DNA of 64,000 nucleotides from Actinocrispum wychmicini (GTDB lineage: Bacteria > Actinomycetota > Actinomycetes > Mycobacteriales > Pseudonocardiaceae). Numbering within the stretch: the stretch's first letter is position 1; every line of letters begins with the position of its first letter. The position numbers and the translations under genes were made by a program. Under the pieces are notes generated by a model. It worked only from the letters and a program-made list of their open reading frames with translations. It did no database searches and was not told the origin of the DNA. The stretch covers positions 584,714-648,713 of the forward strand of contig NZ_SLWS01000001.1 of assembly GCF_004345645.1 (NCBI RefSeq), given 5' to 3'. Positions 24,291 through 32,849 of the stretch are shown piece after piece.

Positions 24291-24871
24291 TCGCGCAGAC
24301 CGTCGACGGACGCAAGGCCAGAGGTGACCGGCGGCGTCACGAGATCATCAAGGCGACCCTGCGGGTGATCGAACGCGACGGCGTGGCCGGCGTGACCCAC
24401 CGGACCGTCGCGCGCGAGGCCGGCGTCCCCACGACGTCGACCACGTACCACTTCGCCAGCCTGGAGGACCTGCTCGTCGAGACGCTCAAATGGTGCGCGG
24501 ACGGCTTCGCCATCGCCGTGCGCGACCTGGTCGAACGGGCCCGGATCCGGGGCAGCCAGGGCGCCCGGGAAGTCGCCGAGATGCTCGTGGAGGCCCTCGG
24601 CCCGCAACGCGGCCGGACCATGGCCGAGTACGAGCTGTACCTGTTCGCCGCCCGGCGGCCGGCGTTGCGGCCGGCCGCGCGACTGTGGCTGGACGTGCTC
24701 ACGAGCCTGGTCCAACACGACGACGAAGTCGCGTTCCGGGCATTTCTGGCAGGCATCGACGGGCTGCTGATGCAGGGCCTGATCGACGACGACCCGCCGA
24801 CGGTGAACGAACTCCAACCAGTGGTCGCCTATCTGATGCGAGGCCGGGCCGGGACGGCCGCGGACCGGTAG
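24287..24871 (+). CDS. TetR-family regulator (apparent CTG start)
   Basis: The 194-aa protein has an N-terminal TetR helix-turn-helix: RRHEIIKATLRVIERDGVAG, then VTHRTVAREAGVPTTSTTYHF at residues ~30-50. A helical ligand-binding domain with EMLVEALGPQRGRTMAEYELYLFAARRP follows. The only usable start is CTG at 24287, overlapping the SMR stop by 4 bases (CTGA) and preceded by GGGGAGG at ideal spacing. The next in-frame GTG is too late because it would delete the start of the DNA-binding domain. It most likely represses the SMR pump gene. Confidence 0.82.
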   Translation: MIAQTVDGRKARGDRRRHEIIKATLRVIERDGVAGVTHRTVAREAGVPTTSTTYHFASLEDLLVETLKWCADGFAIAVRDLVERARIRGSQGAREVAEMLVEALGPQRGRTMAEYELYLFAARRPALRPAARLWLDVLTSLVQHDDEVAFRAFLAGIDGLLMQGLIDDDPPTVNELQPVVAYLMRGRAGTAADR

Positions 24872-24881
24872 GTTCGACCGG

Positions 24882-25610
24882 GTGATAGGACTGCCGGATG
24901 CCATCAAAGCCCTGCTGTTCGATCTCGACGGAGTGCTGACCGGCACCGCCGAGCTGCATCGCAGGGCGTGGAAGCGGACTTTCGACGAGTTCCTGGCCCA
25001 CCGCGACGGCCCCGACTTCCGGCCGTTCACCGAACGGGACTACCTGGACTATGTGGACGGACGGCCCCGCGCGGACGGCGTGCGGACGTTCCTCGAGTCG
25101 CGGGACATCCACCTGCCCGAGGGCAAAGCGGACGATCCGCCCGGCGACGCCACCGTCAACGGCGTCGGCAACAAGAAGAACGAACTGCTGCTGGCCGTGA
25201 TCGAGGAAGAAGGCGTCCGGCCGTACCCGGGCTCGCGGCGCTATCTGGAGGCGGCGCGGGACGCCGGCCTGAAGATCGCGGTCGTCACATCGTCGGCCAA
25301 CGGCGAGGCGGTACTGAAGGCCGCCGACCTGACGCAGTTCGTCCAGGCCAGGGTGGACGGCATCACGATCACGTCGCAGGGGCTGCGCGGCAAGCCGGCG
25401 CCGGACTCGTTCCTGGCCGGCGCCAAGGCGTTGGGGGTCGCCGCGAGCGAGGCCGCGGTGTTCGAGGACGCGCTCTCGGGCGTGCGCGCCGGCCGCGCCG
25501 GGAACTTCGGGTTCGTGGTCGGCGTGGACCGGGCGAACCAGGCGGACGCGCTGCGTGAGCAAGGCGCCGACGTCGTCGTGGAAGATCTGGCCGAACTGCT
25601 GGAGTCGTGA
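24882..25610 (+). CDS. pgmB: Beta-phosphoglucomutase (HAD superfamily)
   Basis: The 242-aa protein is a HAD phosphatase-fold enzyme. Motif I is LLFDLDGVLTGTAELH with both catalytic Asp, motif II is VVTSSANGEA, the Lys is in GKPAPDSFLAGA and motif IV is VFEDALSGVRAG. The cap insert with GRPRADGV matches beta-phosphoglucomutase. The next gene is a GH65 disaccharide phosphorylase, which releases beta-glucose 1-phosphate, the substrate of this enzyme, so the pair converts a disaccharide to glucose 6-phosphate. Start GTG 24882; the stop overlaps the GH65 start region. Confidence 0.9.
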   Translation: MIGLPDAIKALLFDLDGVLTGTAELHRRAWKRTFDEFLAHRDGPDFRPFTERDYLDYVDGRPRADGVRTFLESRDIHLPEGKADDPPGDATVNGVGNKKNELLLAVIEEEGVRPYPGSRRYLEAARDAGLKIAVVTSSANGEAVLKAADLTQFVQARVDGITITSQGLRGKPAPDSFLAGAKALGVAASEAAVFEDALSGVRAGRAGNFGFVVGVDRANQADALREQGADVVVEDLAELLES

Positions 25611-25612
25611 GC

Positions 25613-27964
25613 ATGACCACCACCCCGCGTTACGAGATCGAGCCGTGGCAGCTGCGGTGGCGCGGTCTTGACCTGGACGCCCTGCGGCGGACCGAATCGA
25701 CCTTCGCGCTGTCGAACGGTCACATCGGACTGCGTGGCACGTTCGAGGAAGGCGAGCCCCGTGGCCTGCCGGGCACCTACCTCAACGGCTTCTACGAGCG
25801 GCGCAAACTGCCGTACGCCGAGGCGGGTTACGGCTTCCCTGAGGACGGTCAGACCGTCGTCAACGTGACCGACGGCAAGATCATCCGGCTGCTGGTCGAA
25901 GACGAGCCGCTGGACATGCGTTACGGCCAGGCGCCGATGCACGAGCGTGTGCTGGACTTCCGCTCGGGCACGCTCCGGCGGACCACCGAGTGGGTTTCGC
26001 CGACCGGGCGGCACATCCGGGTGACGACCGAGCGGCTGGTGTCGTTCACCCAGCGCGCGGTCGCCGCGATCCACTACACCGTCGAGCCGCTCGACGGACC
26101 GCTGCAGCTGGTGATCCAGTCGGACCTGCTGGCCAACGAACCGATCCTGTCCCGCACGGAAGACCCGCGCGTGGCCGCGGCCCTGGACAAACCGCTGATC
26201 AGTGAGTTCGCGTGGGCAGACGACATGCGTGCCACGTTGTCGCACCACACGCGGACCTCGGGCCTGCGGGTGGCCGCGGCCATGGACCACGAACTGCACC
26301 TCGAAGACGACGGCATCCGCTCGGAGATCAAGGCGCTGCCTGACCTCGCGCGGCTGACCGTGGCCGCGGACGTCCCGAAGAACGGCAAGCTCAGCCTCGT
26401 CAAGTACCTCGCCTACGGCTGGTCCAGCCAGCGGTCCGCGCCGGCGTTGCGAGCCCAGGTCGACGCGGCCCTGGTCGGCGCGCTGCAGACCGGCTGGCAG
26501 GGCCTGCTGGACGAGCAACGGTCCTATTTGGACGACTTCTGGAACACCGCGGACATCGAGATCGACGGCGACGCCGAGCTGCAGCAGGCCGTCCGGTTCG
26601 CCCTGTTCCACGTGCTGCAGGCCGGGGCCCGCGGCGAGACCAGGGCGATCCCGGCCAAGGGCCTGACCGGCCCCGGTTACGACGGGCACGCCTTCTGGGA
26701 CACGGAGTCCTTCGTCCTGCCGGTGCTGACGTACACCATCCCGGAGTCGGCAAGGGACGCCCTGCGCTGGCGTCACTCCACATTGGACAAAGCGCGGGAG
26801 CGGGCGAAGACCCTCGGCCAGAAGGGCGCCGCGTTCCCGTGGCGGTCCATCGACGGCGAGGAGTGCTCCGGCTACTGGCCGGCCGGCACAGCCGCGTTCC
26901 ACGTGAACGCCGACGTCGCCGACGCGGTGATCCGGTACATGAACGCCACCAACGACGCCAGGTTCGAGTCCGAATGCGGCCTGGAACTGCTCGTGGAGAC
27001 CGCGCGCCTGTGGGCCAGCCTCGGCCACCACGATGCCCACGGCAACTTCAGGATCGACGGCGTCACCGGCCCGGACGAGTACACGGCCATTGTGGACAAC
27101 AACGTCTACACGAACCTGATGGCCCGCCGTAACCTCCGCGCCGCCGCAGCCGCCGCCGAACGCCATCCCCAAGCGGCACACGAACTCGGTGTGGACGAAG
27201 AGGAGACCGCCCGCTGGCGCGACGCGGCCGACGCGATGGTCGTGCTGTACGACGAAGACCTGGGCGTGCACCCGCAAGCGGAGAACTTCACCCACCACGC
27301 CCGCTGGGACTTCAAGAACACCCCGCCCGAGGGCTACCCACTGCTGCTCAACTACCCGTACTTCGACCTGTACCGCAAGCAGGTCGTGAAGCAGGCCGAC
27401 CTGGTGCTGGCGATGCACCTCTGCGGCGACGAGTTCACCGACGAACAGAAAGCCCGGAACGTCGCGTACTACGAAGCCCTGACCGTCCGGGACTCGTCGT
27501 TGTCGGCCTGCACCCAAGCAGTGCTGGCCGCCGAGGTCGGCCACCTCGACCTGGCCTACGACTACTTCGCCGAAGCCGCCCTGACCGACCTCCACGACCT
27601 GCACGACAACGTCCAGAACGGCCTGCACATAGCGTCCCTGGCCGGCTCCTGGATGGCCGTGGTCGGCGGCTTCGGCGGAATGCGCGACTACCACGGCCAC
27701 CTGAGCTTCGCACCGAGGCTGCCCAGCGAACTGGCTCGCGTCTCGTTCCGGATGTCCTACCGCGGCACGCGAATCGGCGTACAGGTCTGGCAGGAACACG
27801 CGGAGTACCGGCTGCTCTCCGGCGACCCGATCGACCTGGTACATCACGGCGAGGAGTTCAAGCTGGGCACGGACCCGGTCCAACTGACCGTGCCAGCCGC
27901 CCCCCGCCGACCGTCCCCCCACCAACCCCACGGCCGCGCCCCAGCCCGCCGCCGCCCAGCCTGA
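25613..27964 (+). CDS. Glycoside hydrolase family 65 disaccharide phosphorylase
   Basis: The 783-aa protein is a full-length GH65 enzyme. It has the N-terminal beta-sandwich (STFALSNGHIGLRGTFEEG), the (alpha/alpha)6 barrel with GHAFWDTE, and the catalytic acid Glu489 in GVTGPDEYTAI. The phosphate-binding Ser/His/Lys area follows (KQADLVLAM; RDSSLSACTQAVLAAEVG). It phosphorolyses an alpha-linked glucose disaccharide such as maltose, trehalose or kojibiose; the choice cannot be made by eye. ATG 25613 is preferred over GTG 25607 on ribosome-site spacing (GGAG eight bases upstream). The C-terminus ends in a Pro/Arg-rich tail not needed for the fold. A strong hairpin follows. Confidence 0.9.
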   Translation: MTTTPRYEIEPWQLRWRGLDLDALRRTESTFALSNGHIGLRGTFEEGEPRGLPGTYLNGFYERRKLPYAEAGYGFPEDGQTVVNVTDGKIIRLLVEDEPLDMRYGQAPMHERVLDFRSGTLRRTTEWVSPTGRHIRVTTERLVSFTQRAVAAIHYTVEPLDGPLQLVIQSDLLANEPILSRTEDPRVAAALDKPLISEFAWADDMRATLSHHTRTSGLRVAAAMDHELHLEDDGIRSEIKALPDLARLTVAADVPKNGKLSLVKYLAYGWSSQRSAPALRAQVDAALVGALQTGWQGLLDEQRSYLDDFWNTADIEIDGDAELQQAVRFALFHVLQAGARGETRAIPAKGLTGPGYDGHAFWDTESFVLPVLTYTIPESARDALRWRHSTLDKARERAKTLGQKGAAFPWRSIDGEECSGYWPAGTAAFHVNADVADAVIRYMNATNDARFESECGLELLVETARLWASLGHHDAHGNFRIDGVTGPDEYTAIVDNNVYTNLMARRNLRAAAAAAERHPQAAHELGVDEEETARWRDAADAMVVLYDEDLGVHPQAENFTHHARWDFKNTPPEGYPLLLNYPYFDLYRKQVVKQADLVLAMHLCGDEFTDEQKARNVAYYEALTVRDSSLSACTQAVLAAEVGHLDLAYDYFAEAALTDLHDLHDNVQNGLHIASLAGSWMAVVGGFGGMRDYHGHLSFAPRLPSELARVSFRMSYRGTRIGVQVWQEHAEYRLLSGDPIDLVHHGEEFKLGTDPVQLTVPAAPRRPSPHQPHGRAPARRRPA

Positions 27965-27978
27965 CCCACCCCCGTTGG

Positions 27979-28018
27979 AGTGAAGTCCGTGCGAAAGGCC
28001 CCTTCGCACGGACTCACT
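27979..28018. terminator. Bidirectional hairpin terminator
   Basis: AGTCCGTGCGAA (27984-27995) pairs perfectly with TTCGCACGGACT (28003-28014) around a 7-base loop. AGTG/CACT extends the stem by 4 bp across a one-base bulge. It separates the convergent GH65 and MarR genes and could end transcripts from both sides. No long T-run is present. Confidence 0.8.
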
Positions 28019-28095
28019 GTTGTCGAACCTGCTCCCAAGCCCCCATCGGCGATACGCTGGCATCGGGGTCGCCCCCCTGGGAGGGCGGGGGTTTG

Positions 28096-28542
28096 TCAGT
28101 CGCGGAGTAGGGCACGGAAACTGTCGTTGATCTCGGTGAGGTGCTCCGCGACCTGGGCCAGTTTTTCGGCGTCCCAGCCGTGTAGGGCTTCGGCGAGCAT
28201 GTCGACTTGGCGTCCGCGCCATTCCTCCAGGGTCCGCTCGCCGTCCGGGGTGACGCGTAGCAGCATGACCCGGCCGTCCTCGGGGGCGCGGCGTCGTTCG
28301 ATCAGGCCGACCTTCTCCAGTTGGGCGGCCTGGCGGCTGACGACGGACGCGTCGACGAAACGTTGCTCGGCCAGGTCGGAGACCCGGGCCTCGCCCCGGT
28401 AGGACAGTTCGGCCAGTAGCTTTCCGGCGCCTGGTTGGAGGCGGGACTCCTGCCAGTTGCGCGTGGTCGTCGCGTGCTGAAGCTCGACAAGGGCGCGGAT
28501 CTGGCGCAGCAGCGCCACATAGTGCTCGGCGGTCGGCTTCAT
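28096..28542 (-). CDS. MarR-family regulator 1
   Basis: The 148-aa protein has the MarR winged helix: LAELSYRGEARVSDLAEQR, then VDASVVSRQAAQLEKVGLIER as the recognition helix region, and the wing RRAPEDGRVMLLRVTPDG. Start ATG 28542 has GGAGG eight bases upstream. An AT-rich promoter region with a GTTG/CAAC inverted repeat precedes it. Its target could be itself or the second MarR gene upstream. The two MarR proteins are similar in layout but not close copies. Confidence 0.88.
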   Translation of the reverse strand: MKPTAEHYVALLRQIRALVELQHATTTRNWQESRLQPGAGKLLAELSYRGEARVSDLAEQRFVDASVVSRQAAQLEKVGLIERRRAPEDGRVMLLRVTPDGERTLEEWRGRQVDMLAEALHGWDAEKLAQVAEHLTEINDSFRALLRD

Positions 28543-28566
28543 TGCCCTACCTCCACCGCTATTTTG

Positions 28567-28581
28567 GTTGCTTATAACAAC
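28567..28581. promoter_or_regulatory. Candidate MarR operator / promoter
   Basis: GTTGCTTATAACAAC has GTTG/CAAC arms around CTTATAA. It lies in the 48-bp gap between the two MarR genes, in the most AT-rich stretch nearby. On the minus strand TATAAG could be a -10 box for the 28542 gene, so a bound regulator would block it. Confidence 0.4.
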
Positions 28582-28590
28582 TATATAGGG

Positions 28591-29034
28591 TCACAGGTCA
28601 CGGTTGAGCTTGGCGAGTAGGGCAGAAAATGCCGTGATGTCCTCGGTCGACCAGTTGTCGAAAATCGCCCGCAGCCGGGCCCGGCGATCCGCCCGGACCG
28701 TGTTCAGGCGTTGGGTCCCCACCGCGGTGAGCTGGACCTGGCGGGCGCGGCCGTCGGTGGGGTCGGCCACGCGTTCGACCAGGCCCAGCTCCTCAAGGCG
28801 GGCGATCTGCCGGGACACCGTCGACTTGTCCAGTCCGGTGCGTTCGACCACGTCGGCGGCCCGGACCGGGGAGATGTCGCCGAGGTGCAGCAACATCGAG
28901 TAGCAGGCCGCGTCCAACCCGGGGTGGATCTGCGCGGCCAGGGTCAGCGACACGCTCCGGGCCCGGCCGAACAGCACCGACAGCTCGTGTTCCAGGTCAT
29001 GAGCTGCGGACTCGCGTGGGTGGGACGTGTTCAC
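28591..29034 (-). CDS. MarR-family regulator 2
   Basis: The 147-aa protein has a typical MarR fold: MLLHLGDISPVRAADVVERT, the recognition helix LDKSTVSRQIARLEELGLVER and the wing ADPTDGRARQVQLTAVG. Start GTG 29034 overlaps the stop of the upstream PPOX-fold gene by one base (TAGTG), so the two are translated together. An in-frame start at 29064 would overlap that gene further. It may regulate the PPOX-fold gene or respond to the same stress. Confidence 0.85.
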   Translation of the reverse strand: MNTSHPRESAAHDLEHELSVLFGRARSVSLTLAAQIHPGLDAACYSMLLHLGDISPVRAADVVERTGLDKSTVSRQIARLEELGLVERVADPTDGRARQVQLTAVGTQRLNTVRADRRARLRAIFDNWSTEDITAFSALLAKLNRDL

Positions 29035-29858
29035 TACCCGGAAGTCTGCACCACTCCGTGCCACGGTCGCGGCGTGCCCTTGGCGCCGAAGTAGTCACCG
29101 GCCTTGCGCTTCACGTCGTCGGTGCCCCAGTCGCGGGTCCGCTCGACCGGCTGCAGCCGGGGGATGTGTTTGCGGCAGTGGATGTATGCCTCTTCGACCT
29201 CGACCACCACCCAACGTTCCACGTTGCGGTCGGCGACCAGGTGCGGGAACTCCGACCGCATGGCCGCGTCGTCGACGACCCTGGCCAGGCCGTTGACGTG
29301 CAGGCCGATCAGGTCGCGGACGAAGTCCACCAGGAGGATCGCCAGGTGCGGGTTCTCGCTGACGTTGCCGAGGCTGGCGTGGACGCCGTTGCCGCGGTAC
29401 TCCGGGTAGGCCACGTGCCGGTCGTCGAGCACCTGGATGAAGCCCGGCGGCCCGGCGCGGAACGACGAGTCGCACTCACCCGCGGCGTCCGCGGTGGCGA
29501 CGAACGCCATGTCCATCCGGCCGATGAACTCGATCATCGCGTCGTTCAGGTGATCGAGCAGTTGGTCGTTGTAGAACTTCTTGGCACGGTCACGGCTGCC
29601 GTAGGCGCATTGGAGGAGATGTTCACCACGGGACCCGGGGAGGCGTTCCGACTCGCTGTCGGCGAGCGGGTCGACGACCGAGGTCGCCGGCTCGTGCTCG
29701 GCGAGTTCCAGGTCCAACAGGTGCGCCTCGGCGGTGCCGGTCGGGGTCGGGGTTGCGGAAGGCACGCGGGTAACAGTTTCATATCGGGGGTGGGTGGCAC
29801 AGGTCGCCCACCCGGTATCAGCCGGACGAGGGACAAGGTCGGACTTTCTGTGACCCAC
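29034..29858 (-). CDS. PPOX-fold (pyridoxamine 5'-phosphate oxidase-like) flavoprotein
   Basis: The 274-aa frame contains an FMN-binding split-barrel domain over residues ~95-255. The blocks IGRMDMAFVATADAAGECDSS, GFIQVLDDRHVAYPEYRGNG and ENPHLAILLVDF match the family. About 90 N-terminal residues (LAEHEPATSVVDPLADSESE, then LLQCAYGSRDRAKKFYNDQL) form a helical extension seen in a subgroup of actinobacterial PPOX-like proteins. The start is uncertain: GTG 29858 gives the longest frame and GTG 29765 is also possible; neither has a clear ribosome site. The substrate is unknown. It is coupled to a MarR gene. Confidence 0.72.
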   Translation of the reverse strand: MGHRKSDLVPRPADTGWATCATHPRYETVTRVPSATPTPTGTAEAHLLDLELAEHEPATSVVDPLADSESERLPGSRGEHLLQCAYGSRDRAKKFYNDQLLDHLNDAMIEFIGRMDMAFVATADAAGECDSSFRAGPPGFIQVLDDRHVAYPEYRGNGVHASLGNVSENPHLAILLVDFVRDLIGLHVNGLARVVDDAAMRSEFPHLVADRNVERWVVVEVEEAYIHCRKHIPRLQPVERTRDWGTDDVKRKAGDYFGAKGTPRPWHGVVQTSG

Positions 29859-29946
29859 GAGTACACGAAGGTGGTATCAAGGCGGACATGGCACGAGAAT
29901 CGGGTTAGTGTCCAACCCTGTCGGGGGATGGACGCATGAGAACAGT

Positions 29947-29964
29947 GACGTCGAACACGACGTC
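29947..29964. promoter_or_regulatory. Inverted repeat upstream of flavohaemoglobin gene
   Basis: GACGTCG (29947-29953) and CGACGTC (29958-29964) are perfect 7-bp inverted arms around AACA. The repeat lies 31 bases before the ATG of the globin gene, where a repressor or activator would act. It does not match any NO-sensor operator that I can recall with certainty. Confidence 0.45.
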
Positions 29965-29995
29965 TTAGCCAGAGGTTGGAGTCCGTGCCCCGACC

Positions 29996-31195
29996 ATGAC
30001 CGCAAACGCACTAGTGAGCCCGATACCACAGACACCCAGATCCGCGGCCACACCTTCGAGATCCGCGGACGCCGCGTCCGGCGCGGCCGCGATGGTCCGG
30101 CTGGTTCGCGAGAGCTTCGCCGTAGTGGAGCCGCACGCGGACGACGTGGCCAGGTTCTTCTACGGGATGCTGTTCAGCCTGTCGCCGGGCGCGCGGGAGA
30201 TGTTCCCCGCCAACATGGAGGTGCAGCGGTCCCGGCTGTTACGGGCGCTGGTGCACATCGTGCAGCTGGTCGACCGCCCGGACGACCTGGTTCCGTTCCT
30301 CCGCCAGCTCGGGCGCGACCACCGCAAGTTCGGTGTGATCAGCGCCCACTACGAGGCCGTCGGCACAGCCCTGATCGCCGGGGTGAAGAAGTACTCCGGC
30401 AAGTCCTGGACCGACGAGATCGAACGCGCGTGGGCCGAGGCGTACACGATCATGGCCCGCGCGATGCTGGAGGCCGCCAACGCCGAGGACGGCCCCGCCT
30501 GGTGGCCCGCCACCGTCATCGACCACCGGCCGTTGAGCTGGGACCTCGCCGTGGTCACGGTCCGGCCCGACCACCCGATCCCCTACCAGCCCGGCCAGTA
30601 CCTGAGCGTGGAGTGCCCGCACCGGCCCCGGCTGTGGCGTTACCTGTCCCCGGCCAACGCGCCGCGCGAGGACGGGTCGATCGAGTTCCATGTCCGCAAC
30701 GTCGACGGCGGCTGGGTCAGCCGCGCCATCGTCCGGCACACCCGGCCCGGCGAGGTGTGGCGGGTCGGCCCGCCGATGGGCCGGATGCGGGTGGACCGCG
30801 AGAACGGCCGGGACCTGGTGATGGTCGCCGGCGGCACCGGTCTGGCGCCGATGCGGGCGATCATCGACGAGCTCGGCCAATGGGGCGAGAACCCGCGCGT
30901 GCACCTGTTCTACGGCGGACGCGTCCAGGAAGACCTGTACGACCTGAAAAACCTGCAGCACCTCGCGTCCAGCAACCCGTGGCTGACCGTGGTGCCCGTG
31001 CTGGAGTCCGAGCCGGACGCCAGCGGGGTCGAGCACGGCACCCTGGCCGACGTGGTGACCCGCTACGGCGCCTGGGCCGAACGGGACGTGCTGGTGAGCG
31101 GGTCGCCAGGGATGATCCGGTCAACGGTGTCCCGCATGCTCGTCGCGGGAACACCGCTGGACCACATCACCTACGACCCGTTCACGCTGGACTGA
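29996..31195 (+). CDS. Flavohaemoglobin-like protein (globin plus FAD/NAD reductase)
   Basis: The 399-aa protein has a globin domain at residues ~30-160, with the proximal haem ligand His109 in LGRDHRKFGV and a Phe at the CD corner (REMFPANM). A ferredoxin-reductase domain follows. Its FAD site is at RLWRYLSPANAP, the NAD(P) motif is VMVAGGTGLAPMRAI, and the C-terminal block is VLVSGSPGMIRSTV. Flavohaemoglobins convert nitric oxide to nitrate with NADH and oxygen. The N-terminal ~30 residues are Ser/Ala/Pro-rich and look disordered. Detoxifying NO is the likely job; other actinobacterial members may act on lipids or peroxides. Confidence 0.88.
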   Translation: MTANALVSPIPQTPRSAATPSRSADAASGAAAMVRLVRESFAVVEPHADDVARFFYGMLFSLSPGAREMFPANMEVQRSRLLRALVHIVQLVDRPDDLVPFLRQLGRDHRKFGVISAHYEAVGTALIAGVKKYSGKSWTDEIERAWAEAYTIMARAMLEAANAEDGPAWWPATVIDHRPLSWDLAVVTVRPDHPIPYQPGQYLSVECPHRPRLWRYLSPANAPREDGSIEFHVRNVDGGWVSRAIVRHTRPGEVWRVGPPMGRMRVDRENGRDLVMVAGGTGLAPMRAIIDELGQWGENPRVHLFYGGRVQEDLYDLKNLQHLASSNPWLTVVPVLESEPDASGVEHGTLADVVTRYGAWAERDVLVSGSPGMIRSTVSRMLVAGTPLDHITYDPFTLD

Positions 31196-31218
31196 GCGCC
31201 CCGGTCACCCGGTGGTCG

Positions 31219-31665
31219 TCAGCGTCGTGGCTGCGGTTTCCAGACAACCAAAGCTGTTTGGCGGCGGACGGGGACCAGTTCGTGCCGATACGACTTGTGG
31301 ATGGCGGCCGCCGCCTGCTCGGCCGCAGCGTAGGCCGCGGCCAGTTCCTCGGCGAGTTCATGCACGCGCGCCTGCAGCGCGTCGACCTGGTTCTCCAGTT
31401 GGATGATCCGCTTGACGCCAGCCAGGTTCACGCCCTCCTCCTGGGAGAGCCGCTGCACCTCACGCAGCACGGCGATGTCGCGCATGGAGTACCGGCGCCC
31501 GCCGCCTGACGTGCGGCCAGGGGACACCAGGCCGAGCCGGTCGTAGCTGCGCAGGGTCTGTGCGTGCAGGCCGGACAGTTGGGCCGCCACCGAGATCACG
31601 AAGATCGGGGTGTCCTCGTCGGCGTTGGCCGGGAAGGGGACTCCGCTGGGGAACGAGATCATCAT
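31219..31665 (-). CDS. hspR: Heat-shock repressor HspR (MerR family)
   Basis: The 148-aa protein has a MerR-type DNA-binding domain ([20 protein letters not shown], then [15 protein letters not shown]) and a coiled region with [18 protein letters not shown]. HspR is known to bind HAIR inverted repeats and repress dnaK and clpB, with DnaK as co-repressor. Here it is the last gene of dnaK-grpE-dnaJ-hspR, overlapping dnaJ by 4 bp. HAIR sites are visible before dnaK and clpB, giving the classic self-limiting loop. Confidence 0.95.
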   Translation of the reverse strand: MMISFPSGVPFPANADEDTPIFVISVAAQLSGLHAQTLRSYDRLGLVSPGRTSGGGRRYSMRDIAVLREVQRLSQEEGVNLAGVKRIIQLENQVDALQARVHELAEELAAAYAAAEQAAAAIHKSYRHELVPVRRQTALVVWKPQPRR

Positions 31666-32825
31666 CCGGTCCTCTGGTTCAGCAACGCGGTCAGCTCCGG
31701 TCGCGGATCCTCGCCGGCGGTGGCCTGTGCGTACGCCTCCAGTGCGGCCTTGGCCTCCGCGTTCAGCTTGGCCGGCACCGCCGCCTGCACAGTCACGAGC
31801 AGATCGCCGGTGGCGCCCTCACGTTTGACGACGCCCTTGCCGCGCACCCGGAACACCCGCCCGTTGGCCGTGCCCGGCGCGACCCGCAAGGTCACCTTGC
31901 CGTCCAGGGTCGGCACCGTCAACGTGCTGCCCAGCGCCAGTTCCTGGAACGTCACCGGCACCGTGATGGTGATGTCGTTGCTGGAGCGGCCGAAAACGGC
32001 GTGCGGGGTCACGTGCACGCGGACGTACAAGTCACCCGCATGGCCGCCGTTCTGACCCGGTTCACCTTGCTCGGCCAACCGGATCTTCTGGTCGTCCTCC
32101 ACCCCCGGCGGGATGCGCACGGTCAGCGTCCGGCTCTTGGTGCTGACCCCGTCGCCGCCGCACTCCGGGCACGGGTCGTCCACGATCCGGCCGGTGCCCC
32201 GGCAGTCCCGGCACGGCTCGCTGAACGCGAACGCGCCCTGGCTGCGGTTGATCAGGCCGGCGCCGTTGCAGGTCGGACAGGTCCGCGGGGACGTGCCCGG
32301 CCGGGCGCCCGAGCCGGCGCAGGTGCCGCAGGTGGACGGGCTGGACAGCCGCAACGGGACCGTGGCGCCTTTGACCGCCTCCAGGAAATCGATCCTGACC
32401 TCGGTCTCCACGTCCGCGCCACGGCGTGGGCGGCCGGCCGCCGTGCCCTGGCCGCGGCGGCCGAACAAGCCGCCGAGGATGTCGCCGAGCCCGCTGAAGC
32501 CGCCGCCGGCCTGGTTGGCGTTGCCGAACAGGTCGCCCATGTCGAAGTTGCCGCCGCCGCCACCGCCGAAGCCGCGCAGCCCGCCGGTGCCGAACAGCCG
32601 GCGGGCTTCGTCGTACTGCTTGCGTTTCTCCGGGTCGCCCAGGACGCCGTACGCCTCGGAGACCGCCTTGAACCGCGCCTCCGCCTCGGCGTTGCCCGGG
32701 TTGGCGTCCGGGTGCAGCTCGCGGGCGAGCTTGCGGTACGCCTTCTTCAGCTCGTCGTCCGTGGCGCTGGACGAGACGCCCAGCTCGCGGTAGAAGTCCT
32801 TGTCGATCCAGTCCCTCGCACTCAC
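31662..32825 (-). CDS. dnaJ: Chaperone DnaJ (Hsp40)
   Basis: The 387-aa protein is a type I DnaJ. It has a J domain with the HPD triad (ELHPDANPG), a Gly/Phe-rich linker ([14 protein letters not shown]) and four CxxCxGxG zinc-binding repeats ([32 protein letters not shown]). The C-terminal substrate-binding barrels follow. It delivers unfolded proteins to DnaK and stimulates its ATPase. It lies 24 bases after grpE and overlaps hspR by 4 bp. Confidence 0.97.
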   Translation of the reverse strand: MSARDWIDKDFYRELGVSSSATDDELKKAYRKLARELHPDANPGNAEAEARFKAVSEAYGVLGDPEKRKQYDEARRLFGTGGLRGFGGGGGGNFDMGDLFGNANQAGGGFSGLGDILGGLFGRRGQGTAAGRPRRGADVETEVRIDFLEAVKGATVPLRLSSPSTCGTCAGSGARPGTSPRTCPTCNGAGLINRSQGAFAFSEPCRDCRGTGRIVDDPCPECGGDGVSTKSRTLTVRIPPGVEDDQKIRLAEQGEPGQNGGHAGDLYVRVHVTPHAVFGRSSNDITITVPVTFQELALGSTLTVPTLDGKVTLRVAPGTANGRVFRVRGKGVVKREGATGDLLVTVQAAVPAKLNAEAKAALEAYAQATAGEDPRPELTALLNQRTG

Positions 32826-32849
32826 CGGACGTCCCCTCCTCTCCTGCTC

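Noticed and set aside
25241..28222. 993-codon minus-strand frame opposite the GH65 and pgmB genes
   Set aside because: Shadow of two well-supported genes; low-complexity V/G/R/H composition and no motif.
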